Shown piece after piece: positions 7,634-14,880 of a DNA stretch of 36,143 nucleotides. The position numbers and the translations under genes are program-made. The DNA comes from Natrinema thermotolerans DSM 11552 (GTDB lineage: Archaea; Halobacteriota; Halobacteria; Halobacteriales; Natrialbaceae), in assembly GCA_000337115.1 (NCBI GenBank), contig AOIR01000059.1, positions 45,463 to 81,605 on the forward strand, written 5' to 3'. The notes under the pieces were generated by a model that searched no databases, was not told the DNA's origin, and was given only the letters and a program-made list of their open reading frames with translations. Position 1 is the first letter of the stretch. Every line of letters starts with the position of its first letter.

Positions 7634-8872
7634 ATGGAAGAACACAGTACCGCGGTCGACGTTCCTGTCGAAAAGGCTAAACAAACAATTCACCAGTACG
7701 GGCTCGGTCTCCTCTTCGCGGCGAACATTTTCGGAGCCGGGTCCGTCTACATTCTGACACAGGCGGGCGTCAGTTTCGGGTTCGGCCTGTTGTGGGTCCT
7801 GCCGCTGGCACTCGGCGTCGGGCTGACGATGCACGAGATGTCGGCCCGCCTCGCGGCGAAGGACGAACCGCTCATGGACTATATCAGGGACGTGATCGGC
7901 CCGACGGCGGCGAAACCGTTCGCGCTCGGAATCGCGTTCATCATGCAGTTCTGGAGCGTAGCGAACTACGCGCTCGCGGGAGCCGCACTGGTCTTTCTGA
8001 CCCCACTGTCGAACGTATATGTGGGGATCATCCTCATGGCGGCGCTGGGCATCTCGCTCGTTGAACTCCGGGTGTACAGCCGCATCGAGGGCGTCATCGC
8101 GACGCTCGTTCTCGCGATCTTCGCCTCGTATCTGGTCATCGTCGCGAACCTCCAGCCCTCGCTTGGCGGCGTCGCGATGGGGTTCGTTCCGACGATATCC
8201 GGCGATCTGAACTATCTCACGATGATCATCGCGCTGATGGGGACGACCGTCTACTATCCGAACTTCTTCATCCAGACGAGCATGAAACACGAGAAAGACT
8301 GGACGAACGTCTCCCGCTACCGCAAAGATCACACCGTCGGACTGGCGGCCGTCGTCGCGCTCAGCGCGACGGTCGTCATCGCGGCGGCGATGGCCGTCCC
8401 CGACGGGACGCTCACCCTGACCGCCCCCGCGGAACCGCTGATCGACATGATCGGCCCGTGGGTACTCGGGGTGTTCGTCCTCGCGGTCGGTGCCGCCTCC
8501 TTCACGAGCGCGACCGGCACGCTGTTCGCCGCCGGCTTCATGGTCCCGCAGTCGTACGAACTCACGACCCAGTTCGGCGACATGCACTTCCGCCGGACCG
8601 TCCACTTCCTGATCGGCCTCTCGGTCGTCCTCGCGATCCCGATCCTCGCGTTCACCGAGTTCACGCCGGTCAGGCTGGCGCTGCTCATGCCCGCCGTCAA
8701 CGGTGTCGTCGGGCTGCCGATCACGGCGCTTGCACTGTTCGCGGCGATCAAGCGCTACTTCGAGCCGAGCCGACTCGAGCAGGCGATCTTCTTTGCGGCC
8801 GTGGTCGCGATGTTCCTGACGTCGCTCGTGACCGCCGAGTCGCTCGTTCGCTCGATCGCCGGGCTGCTCTGA
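7634..8872 (+). CDS. Nramp-family-like divalent metal transporter
   Basis: A 412-residue polytopic membrane protein with about 11 predicted transmembrane segments. The fold and segment pattern suggest the Nramp/APC superfamily: helix 1 has a broken NIFGAGSVYI stretch and helix 6 has VYYPNFFIQTSMKHE, where Nramp proteins have the M-P-H metal motif. The canonical DPGN of helix 1 is absent, so it is a divergent member. Metal specificity, or even a metal substrate, cannot be assumed. The frame is open for 20 more codons upstream, but MEEHSTAVDV is the natural hydrophilic N-terminus and the upstream part overlaps the inverted repeat at 7557-7586. Transcribed away from psmA. Function by homology: proton-coupled uptake of Mn2+/Fe2+. 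Confidence 0.7.
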   Translation: MEEHSTAVDVPVEKAKQTIHQYGLGLLFAANIFGAGSVYILTQAGVSFGFGLLWVLPLALGVGLTMHEMSARLAAKDEPLMDYIRDVIGPTAAKPFALGIAFIMQFWSVANYALAGAALVFLTPLSNVYVGIILMAALGISLVELRVYSRIEGVIATLVLAIFASYLVIVANLQPSLGGVAMGFVPTISGDLNYLTMIIALMGTTVYYPNFFIQTSMKHEKDWTNVSRYRKDHTVGLAAVVALSATVVIAAAMAVPDGTLTLTAPAEPLIDMIGPWVLGVFVLAVGAASFTSATGTLFAAGFMVPQSYELTTQFGDMHFRRTVHFLIGLSVVLAIPILAFTEFTPVRLALLMPAVNGVVGLPITALALFAAIKRYFEPSRLEQAIFFAAVVAMFLTSLVTAESLVRSIAGLL

Positions 8873-8949
8873 CGGCGCTGGCCTCGAACCGGTCCGGCCT
8901 GCATACACGGGCAGCGGCCTCTTTTCGCCGAGGCGTGGATCTCGAGGCC

Positions 8950-9471
8950 ATGAGCGAGTACGACGGTACCGAGAACCCCGACACCCCGTGGCGCGAGGAC
9001 GGGACCGGCGAACACGACAACCGCGGGGACGACGGGGTGACCGGCGGGGACAAAACGCCGTTCGAACCAAACCGGGCCGAACGCGGAACGTGGCTGTCGG
9101 CGGCGATCGCCCTGGTCGGGCTCGCGGTCTTCGGGCAGGCGTTCGTCCTCGAGCTGGCCGCGGGCCAGTTCTGGAACGATGTCTTCGTCGGCGTGACGCT
9201 GTCGATCGCCGGCGCGTACAACTACGTCCGCCGCACGAACGGGGCGTTCGGGAGCATGGGCGTCGCGGTCCTCGCGGCGCTCGTCGGCCTCTGGCTCGTC
9301 GCCACCACGTTCCTGCTGGGTGCCGGCAGCGGCGGCGTCGAGACGGCGAGCGAGCCCGGCTTCTGGATCGACGTCGTCGCCGGACTGCTCGCCGCCGGGC
9401 TGGGGACTTACAGCGCCGTCCGGATCCGAAACCGACGCCGAGCCGTCGACGTGCGACCCACGGCGACGTGA
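8950..9471 (+). CDS. SPW-repeat four-helix membrane protein
   Basis: A 173-residue protein. Residues 1-45 are a charged, acidic cytoplasmic tail. Then come four hydrophobic segments arranged as two similar pairs. Each pair has the SPW-type motif at a helix start: FWNDVFVGVTLSI and FWIDVVAGLLAAG. These match the SPW repeat family (W-x-D-hydrophobic-hydrophobic-x-G), a membrane family of unknown function common in haloarchaea and actinobacteria. The ATG at 8950 is chosen because the frame upstream overlaps the transporter gene. It starts 77 bases after the transporter gene, so they may be co-transcribed. Confidence 0.7.
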   Translation: MSEYDGTENPDTPWREDGTGEHDNRGDDGVTGGDKTPFEPNRAERGTWLSAAIALVGLAVFGQAFVLELAAGQFWNDVFVGVTLSIAGAYNYVRRTNGAFGSMGVAVLAALVGLWLVATTFLLGAGSGGVETASEPGFWIDVVAGLLAAGLGTYSAVRIRNRRRAVDVRPTAT

Positions 9472-9525
9472 AAGCGGCATTGTCCGGCCCAACCCACTTA
9501 CCGCCCGTTCCGGTACGATACGTCC

Positions 9526-10785
9526 ATGCTTCCGTTCGTCGCGATCGCCCTCGCGGTGGTCGTCGTCGCGGTCGTTCTCGAGGTCGTGTCGTACCGAGCG
9601 CTCGAACGGATCCCCTCGGTCGCCACCGAAGAGTTCCCCGGGATCGATCGGGAGCTACTGGGGAAGTTCAGCAGCTTCGACCCCGAACTGGGCTGGTGTC
9701 CACAGCCCGACCGCGAGAAACAGAAAGACACCGGCGACCACCTCCCCGGCGAGGAGGTCCGGAGCGTCGTCACCTACTCCACCGACGAGTACGCGAGCCG
9801 GGTCTGTCCCGCCAAAGAGCGCGATTCCGACGCCGAGCTGACGGTCTCGACCTACGGCGATTCCTACTGTTTCTGCCGGGAGGTCGACGACGACGAGACC
9901 TTTCAACACTACCTCGCCCAGGAACTCGACACCCACGTCGCCAACTACGGCGGCGGGAATTACGGTCTCGATCAGGCCCTGATGCGGCTCAAACGGCAGT
10001 ACCCCGAGGACCCGACCGACCACGTCTGCATGGTCGTCACCGCCTCCTCGATCGCCCGCATCCTCTCGGTCTGGAAACACTACCAGGAGTTCGGCAATAT
10101 CTTAGCGGTCAAGCCCCGGTACGTGCTGGAAGACGGCGAATTAGAGCGGATCGAGAGCCCCGTCGACGAGAAGGAGGAGCTGCTCGATCTCGAGTCCAAG
10201 GCGGATTTCCTCCGAAAGTACGACTTCCACTACGACCACTGGTTCGAGCCCCATTTCGCGACCCGTCCTTACACCGCTGACTTCCTCGCGAAGAACGAAC
10301 ACGTCCGCTACGCGGCGTACACGGCCGGCAAGGACCTCGAGCGGCGGCTCGGCCGCTCGATCCCGGGAATCGACTTCGATCTGGCCCAGACACAGTCGGC
10401 GCTCCGCCTGGAGCGGCCCCGCGTGCGGTACCACGAGCGGCTGTTCGATACCCACGAGGCCCTCTTCGACGCGCTCATCGGGGAGTTCGTCGACTACGCC
10501 GACGAGCAGGACTTCGAGCCGACGTTCGTGATGGTCCAGCAGCTCCGGTACGCCACCTACGAGGCCGAACACGGCCCGATCTACGGCGACCTGCTCGAGC
10601 GCCTCGACGAGCGCTACGATGACCTGACGACGATCGACATGGCGACCCACCTCTCGCCCGACGACGGCGACGTCGAGTCGCTGTACGTCGAGCGCGGCGA
10701 GGGCGGCCACTACAGCCCCGAGACCAACGCGGAGATCGCACAGGTGCTGGCCGAGGCCCTCGAGCAGCGGGCGGTCGTCGAATGA
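9526..10785 (+). CDS. Membrane-anchored SGNH/GDSL hydrolase-like protein
   Basis: A 419-residue protein. Residues 2-22 are a hydrophobic N-terminal anchor, leaving the rest probably outside the membrane. The nucleophile block is TVSTYGDSYCF with Ser113. GGGNYGLDQALMRL (about 141-154) supplies the block with the conserved Gly/Asn of the oxyanion hole. EGGHYSPETN near the C-terminus supplies His395, with Glu in place of the usual Asp three residues before it. Such proteins are esterases or acetyl-transferases/hydrolases acting on glycans or lipids; the substrate here is unknown. The stop overlaps the next gene's start by four bases (ATGA), so it is coupled to the channel gene. Confidence 0.65.
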   Translation: MLPFVAIALAVVVVAVVLEVVSYRALERIPSVATEEFPGIDRELLGKFSSFDPELGWCPQPDREKQKDTGDHLPGEEVRSVVTYSTDEYASRVCPAKERDSDAELTVSTYGDSYCFCREVDDDETFQHYLAQELDTHVANYGGGNYGLDQALMRLKRQYPEDPTDHVCMVVTASSIARILSVWKHYQEFGNILAVKPRYVLEDGELERIESPVDEKEELLDLESKADFLRKYDFHYDHWFEPHFATRPYTADFLAKNEHVRYAAYTAGKDLERRLGRSIPGIDFDLAQTQSALRLERPRVRYHERLFDTHEALFDALIGEFVDYADEQDFEPTFVMVQQLRYATYEAEHGPIYGDLLERLDERYDDLTTIDMATHLSPDDGDVESLYVERGEGGHYSPETNAEIAQVLAEALEQRAVVE

Positions 10786-11786
10786 ACCCGGTCTATCTCG
10801 CCGTCGGGATCGTCATCCTCGTCACCGGCATCGTCGACATCGTCTGGACGACGCTGTGGGTCGACGGTGGCTCCGGCCCCGTGTCGGGCCGACTCACGAC
10901 GGGGGTCTGGAAGGGGCTGCGCGCCGTGACGGGGGACCGCAACCGCGCGCTCAGCCTCGCCGGCCCCCTCATTCTGATGCTCACGCTCGCGACGTGGATC
11001 GGGCTGATCTGGGTCGGCTGGACGATCGTCTTCGCGAGCGAACCCCTCGCCGTCGTCGACAGCCGGACCGGCGGCCCCGCCGACTGGTGGGGGCGGTTCT
11101 ACTACGTCGCCTACACGATGTTCACGGACGGGAACGGCGACTACACGCCCGTTTACGGCGGCAACATCTGGGAGGTCGCCAGCGCGTTCACGACGGCCTC
11201 CGGCATGGCCTTCGTCACGCTCGGCGTCTCCTACGTCCTGACCGTCCTCGGTGCCGTCGCCGACAAACGCTCCTTCGCCAGCACCGTGACGGGGTTGGGC
11301 GAGCGCAGCGAGGCGTTCCTCCGAACCGGCTGGAACGGCGAGGACTTCCGCGGGCTCGAGCTGACCGTCGAGTCGCTCGCGGCGGACCTGAGTACCCTCG
11401 CCGAACAGCACAAGTCCTACCCGATCCTCCACTACTACCACAGCGAGCAGGCCTCTCGGGCCTCGGCCGTCGCCGTCCCGATCCTCGACGAGGCGCTCAT
11501 GCTGTCCCGGTACGCGATGCCCGAGGGACAGGGGCTCGACCCCGCCATCGTCGAGAACGGCCGCTCGAGCGCGCGGAGCTACCTCGAGACCTTAGACGAC
11601 TCGTTCATCGACCCCGCGCCGTCGGTCCCGCGAGCGCCGGACCTCGAGCGCCTGCGCGAGGACGACATCCCGACCGTCTCGGACGAGGCGTTCGCCGAGT
11701 CGCTGGCCGACCTGACCGACCGGCGACAGCGGCTCCTCGGCGTGGTCGAGGCGGACGCGTGGGAGTGGCCGCCGGTCGAGGAATAG
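10782..11786 (+). CDS. Two-helix pore ion channel (potassium channel-like)
   Basis: A 334-residue protein. Transmembrane helices lie at about 4-22, 62-85 and 125-155. Between the last two is a pore loop YYVAYTMFTDGNGDYTP, which resembles the T-x-G-Y-G-D filter of K+ channels but is altered (DGNGDYT). The C-terminal half (about 165-334) is a soluble helical domain rich in Glu and Arg with no recognisable RCK nucleotide-binding motif. It starts within the stop of the SGNH hydrolase gene (ATGA overlap), so both are likely made together. Selectivity is uncertain because the filter is not canonical. Confidence 0.6.
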   Translation: MNPVYLAVGIVILVTGIVDIVWTTLWVDGGSGPVSGRLTTGVWKGLRAVTGDRNRALSLAGPLILMLTLATWIGLIWVGWTIVFASEPLAVVDSRTGGPADWWGRFYYVAYTMFTDGNGDYTPVYGGNIWEVASAFTTASGMAFVTLGVSYVLTVLGAVADKRSFASTVTGLGERSEAFLRTGWNGEDFRGLELTVESLAADLSTLAEQHKSYPILHYYHSEQASRASAVAVPILDEALMLSRYAMPEGQGLDPAIVENGRSSARSYLETLDDSFIDPAPSVPRAPDLERLREDDIPTVSDEAFAESLADLTDRRQRLLGVVEADAWEWPPVEE

Positions 11787-11893
11787 GTGCGGGCCGGGTC
11801 GCGGCTGGTTTCGGACGCTGTACGAGCTGATTCCGACCGCGTCGGGCGGAAACGCGGCCCGGGATTCATTGCGTTGGGAGCCGTCGTCCACCC

Positions 11894-13351
11894 ATGAAGG
11901 AGTACGACTTTCTGGTCATCGGTTCGGGATCGGGACTGGACGTGGCGAACGCGGCGGCGAACCAGGGCCAGTCGGTCGCAGTCGTCGAGAAGAGCCGCCT
12001 CGGCGGAACCTGTCTGAACCGCGGCTGTATCCCCTCGAAGCAGTTGCTGTATCACGCCGACGTGCTGGAGACGATCGAGCGGGCCGACGCGTTCCACATC
12101 GACGCGACCGTCGAGGACGTCGACGTCGCCGAGATCGTTCGGGAGGTCACCGAAGACGTCCACGGCAGCTCCGACTCGATCGAGCGCGGCCTCTCCTCGT
12201 CGGACCGCCACGACCTGTACCAAGCGGAGGGGCGGTTCGTCGACGAGCGGACGCTCGAACTCGCCGGCGGCGATCACGACGGCGAGCGTCTCACCGCCGA
12301 CACCGTCCTCGTGGCGGCCGGGACCCGGCCGTCGGTCCCGCCGATCGACGGGATCGACTCCGTCGACTACCTCACCAGCCGCGAGGCGCTCCAACTCGAG
12401 TCCCTGCCGGATCACTTGATCATCGTCGGCGGCGGCTACATCGCCGCGGAACTGGGGCAGTTCTTCGGTACCTTCGGCAGCGACGTGTCGATCGTCGGCC
12501 GGCGGCCGCACCTGCTTCCCGACGCCGACGACGAGGTCGCCGCCGAGTTCACCGAGCGCTACGCCGACCGGTTCGACGTCTACACGGGCTACGAGGCCAC
12601 CGCGGCAATGCAGTCGGGGGAGTCGATCACGGTCGAGGCACGGCCGTTCTCCGAGTCGGACGGCGACGCGGACGCGGAGACGGCGGGTCCCGGCGAGACG
12701 GTCTCGGTCACCGGCGACGAACTGCTCGTGGCGACCGGTCGCGTCCCCAACACCGACACGCTGAACGTCGAGGCCGCCGGGATCGAGACCGATGCCGCCG
12801 GCTTCGTCGAAACCGACGAGTACCTGCGGACGACCGCCGACGGCGTCTGGGCGCTGGGCGATATCGTCGGTGAATACCTGCTGAAACACAACGCAAACCA
12901 CGAGGCGCGGACCGTCGCGCGGAACCTGTTCGGCGAGGCCCTCGAGCCGGTCGACTACTCGGCGATGCCCTTCGCCGTCTTCGGCTCGCCGGAAGTCGCC
13001 GGCGTCGGGCTGACCGAACAAGAAGTGCGGGAGACGGATCGGGAATACGCCACGCGCACCTACCGCTACGAGGAGACCGCCCGCGGGTCGGCGATGAAAG
13101 CCGAGGGGTTCGTCAAGCCGATCATCGACCTCGAGGGCGAGATCCTCGGCTGTCACATCGTCGGGCCGGAGGCCTCGAACTTGATCCAGGAAGTCGTCGT
13201 CGCGATGACGGCCGGCTCCGGGACGGTTCAGGACATCCGGCAGTCGGTCCACATCCACCCCGCGCTCTCGGAGGTCGTCCAGCGGGCCTTTTCGGGGCAG
13301 TTCACGCGGGGCGGGCACGACCACGGACACGACCACAGCCACGGTCAGTAA
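11894..13351 (+). CDS. NAD(P)H disulfide oxidoreductase, candidate bis-gamma-glutamylcystine reductase
   Basis: A 485-residue flavoprotein of the glutathione reductase/lipoamide dehydrogenase family. FAD binding: GSGSG at 10-14. Redox disulfide: Cys40 and Cys45 in GGTCLNRGCIPSK. A second Rossmann fold near 176-200 (VGGGYIAAEL) is followed by VGRRPHL. The arginines after the second strand suggest NADPH rather than NADH. The C-terminal HIHPALSEVVQRAF carries the catalytic His-Glu pair. Halobacterium has a homologous enzyme, once called mercuric reductase, that reduces bis-gamma-glutamylcystine, the haloarchaeal thiol disulfide. The HPALSE form and NADPH site fit that better than lipoamide dehydrogenase, and no pyruvate dehydrogenase genes are nearby. 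Odd: a His-rich end GGHDHGHDHSHGQ that could bind metal. Confidence 0.85.
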   Translation: MKEYDFLVIGSGSGLDVANAAANQGQSVAVVEKSRLGGTCLNRGCIPSKQLLYHADVLETIERADAFHIDATVEDVDVAEIVREVTEDVHGSSDSIERGLSSSDRHDLYQAEGRFVDERTLELAGGDHDGERLTADTVLVAAGTRPSVPPIDGIDSVDYLTSREALQLESLPDHLIIVGGGYIAAELGQFFGTFGSDVSIVGRRPHLLPDADDEVAAEFTERYADRFDVYTGYEATAAMQSGESITVEARPFSESDGDADAETAGPGETVSVTGDELLVATGRVPNTDTLNVEAAGIETDAAGFVETDEYLRTTADGVWALGDIVGEYLLKHNANHEARTVARNLFGEALEPVDYSAMPFAVFGSPEVAGVGLTEQEVRETDREYATRTYRYEETARGSAMKAEGFVKPIIDLEGEILGCHIVGPEASNLIQEVVVAMTAGSGTVQDIRQSVHIHPALSEVVQRAFSGQFTRGGHDHGHDHSHGQ

Positions 13352-13360
13352 GACGGACAT

Positions 13361-13507
13361 CTATTGTTGTTCTGTCAGTAACTCCCCGCGCACTCGGGAG
13401 TTGCCACGCGGGTACGCCGCTACGATACCGATCTCTAGTAGCCACTTACGGAGCGCGTAGGCGGTACCGAGATCGGGAACGACCACAGTATTATCCCGCT
13501 TGCTTCC
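13361..13507 (-). pseudogene. Possible gene remnant (minus-strand frame of about 48 residues)
   Basis: Between the reductase and the next gene, a minus-strand frame reads VVPDLGTAYALRKWLLEIGIVA and continues to ELLTEQQ before a TAG at 13361-13363. It is bounded upstream by another TAG and has no ATG; a GTG is possible. Its composition looks protein-like rather than Arg/Ser-rich, so it may be the broken end of a gene. It overlaps the promoter of the 13521 gene. The identity is unknown and chance cannot be excluded. Confidence 0.25.
13489..13494 (+). promoter_or_regulatory. TATA box of the small zinc-binding protein gene
   Basis: TATTAT lies 27-32 bases upstream of the ATG at 13521. This fits a leaderless start there rather than at the ATG-like positions upstream in the same frame. 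Confidence 0.5.
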
Positions 13508-13520
13508 CTACGATGTCGGG

Positions 13521-13787
13521 ATGGCAGACACGGAACGCGGACGAGAGCGGCAAGCGGACGACGAGGACCGACGCGACGACGACTCTTTGGACTCGCCTCC
13601 CGAGTGTCACCGCCGTGGCTGCACCGAGCGGGCGACGTTTGTCGCCCTCGAACGATATCAGGAGGAGACCGGACACGGTGCCGTCGAGGCGGAGGCCGTT
13701 CTCTGTCAAGAGCACGCCACCGAGGAGAGTCCCGCGAATCTCGATGGGAGTTACGCGGAGTACGTATTTCGCGTCGAGCCGCTCTAG
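13521..13787 (+). CDS. Small zinc-binding haloarchaeal protein
   Basis: An 88-residue acidic protein. Residues 1-30 are a disordered, highly charged tail. A probable zinc site is formed by CHRRGC (C-x4-C) and CQEH (C-x2-H), separated by a GHGAVEAEAVL strand-like segment. This arrangement is common in small haloarchaeal zinc proteins of unknown role. Start chosen at MADTERG because a TATA box lies 27-32 bases upstream; the frame is open for 7 more codons. It stands alone between the reductase and an amphi-Trp gene, all on the plus strand but each with its own promoter. Confidence 0.6.
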   Translation: MADTERGRERQADDEDRRDDDSLDSPPECHRRGCTERATFVALERYQEETGHGAVEAEAVLCQEHATEESPANLDGSYAEYVFRVEPL

Positions 13788-13885
13788 GGGACGCCGGACG
13801 CGGACACGGCGTGATCGACCGCCTGCCGTTCGATTCCGGCCGCGGTGACGCCGTCGATCACCGAGCGGTTTGAGAGCGGGCCACA

Positions 13886-13893
13886 CCTATATC
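13886..13893 (+). promoter_or_regulatory. TATA box of the amphi-Trp gene at 13919
   Basis: CCTATATC, with TATAT at 13888-13892, lies 26-33 bases upstream of the ATG at 13919. A GAGG at 13909-13912 could also serve as a weak ribosome-binding site. Confidence 0.55.
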
Positions 13894-13918
13894 GGAATCC
13901 GGAACGTGAGGAAAATCG

Positions 13919-14161
13919 ATGCCCGAAGAGCAACTGTTCAAACTCGAGGACCAGCGGACGAGAACCGAAATCGCGGCGGCGCTACGCGATGCGGCCGAAC
14001 AGATCGAATCCGGCCCCGTCGAGTTGAAGAGCGAAACGGATTCGAGAGACGTCACCATTCCGGAACACGCCCGATTTGAAACCGAACTCGAACGACTCAC
14101 TGATTCGGAAACGGGAGAACAACGGTACGAACTCGAGTACGAGATCAGGTGGACCGAGTGA
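13919..14161 (+). CDS. Amphi-Trp domain protein
   Basis: An 80-residue protein. The helix at 13-32 (RTRTEIAAALRDAAEQIESG) is followed by strands ending in ELEYEIRWTE. The alternating aromatic/acidic strand with a terminal Trp is the hallmark of the amphi-Trp domain, a small archaeal and bacterial domain of unknown function. A second, more divergent member is encoded at 30945-31247. The gene has its own TATA box. The domain is sometimes found near stress or gas-vesicle-like loci, but no such genes are nearby here. Confidence 0.7.
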   Translation: MPEEQLFKLEDQRTRTEIAAALRDAAEQIESGPVELKSETDSRDVTIPEHARFETELERLTDSETGEQRYELEYEIRWTE

Positions 14162-14370
14162 CGCTCCCGTCGTTTCGAATCCGTCCGCTGTATTCAGCAC
14201 GCCACTCCGAGCCGCTACCGAGGATTTCAACAAGGCAGGGACCGCCCGAGGCCGACTCCGGCGGGACGATACCGTACCATCGCAGTCCGTCCCGGTGTCG
14301 TAACCCCTCGCCCCGGCTGACCCTCGCCACCGCGACGGGTCTGCGTCCACGGCACGCGACCGCCGTTCCC

Positions 14371-14390
14371 TTTTATAGGCCACTGGCCTA
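14371..14390 (+). promoter_or_regulatory. DsrE-gene promoter: TATA box fused to a palindrome
   Basis: TTTTATA (14371-14377) is about 26-32 bases upstream of the ATG at 14403. It runs directly into the perfect palindrome taggcca-c-tggccta (14376-14390). A dimeric protein bound here would block the initiation complex, so this is a candidate repressor site. Confidence 0.55.
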
Positions 14391-14402
14391 CCATCCTCCG
14401 TA

Positions 14403-14759
14403 ATGACGAACGCAGCAATCGTAATTCTGGCAGGCACCGACTCCCACAGCGACCTCGGGCGGCTCGTCAACGGCCTCGAGGCGGCCCGGGAGTTCGCCGA
14501 GAACCCCGACGACGACCTCGAACTCATCTTCGATGGAGCCGGTACGCAGTGGATTCCCGAACTGGAAGACGCAGACCACGACTACCACGACCTCTACCGG
14601 TCGGTCAGCGACGAGGCGGCGGCCTGTGACTACTGTGCGGGCGCGTTCGGCGTCGAGGACGCCGTCAACGACGCCGGCGTCGTCACGGTAGACGACAACG
14701 AGGGTCACCCGAGCATCCGCTCGCTGGTCGACGACGATTACGAGATTATTACCTTCTAA
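14403..14759 (+). CDS. DsrE-family sulfur-relay-like protein
   Basis: A 118-residue protein. The N-terminal strand AAIVILAG and the pattern of GRLVNGLEAAREF, DLELIFDGAG and the C-terminal SLVDDDYEIITF match the DsrE/DsrF-like alpha/beta fold. A CDYC motif (about residues 78-81) provides a possible active cysteine at the position expected in the family. DsrE proteins carry persulfide sulfur, or may serve only in redox sensing; no partner tus or dsr genes are nearby. The promoter contains a palindrome abutting the TATA box, suggesting regulated expression. Confidence 0.7.
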   Translation: MTNAAIVILAGTDSHSDLGRLVNGLEAAREFAENPDDDLELIFDGAGTQWIPELEDADHDYHDLYRSVSDEAAACDYCAGAFGVEDAVNDAGVVTVDDNEGHPSIRSLVDDDYEIITF

Positions 14760-14850
14760 ACGGCGGTTTCGTTCCGTTAGCGCGCGGTATCCGCGGATCG
14801 AACCGCGACGAAACGCGCGGGGATTCACTTTCACTCCGGTAGCACACACC

Positions 14851-14856
14851 TTTTAG
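14851..14856 (+). promoter_or_regulatory. TATA box of top6B-top6A
   Basis: TTTTAG lies 25-30 bases upstream of the top6B ATG at 14881. The transcript would be leaderless or nearly so. Confidence 0.55.
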
Positions 14857-14880
14857 CCTCCCCGTTAGTACAGGGAGACG

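Noticed and set aside
11579..13360. 593-codon frame opposite the disulfide reductase
   Set aside because: Antisense shadow; the plus-strand reductase has all catalytic motifs.
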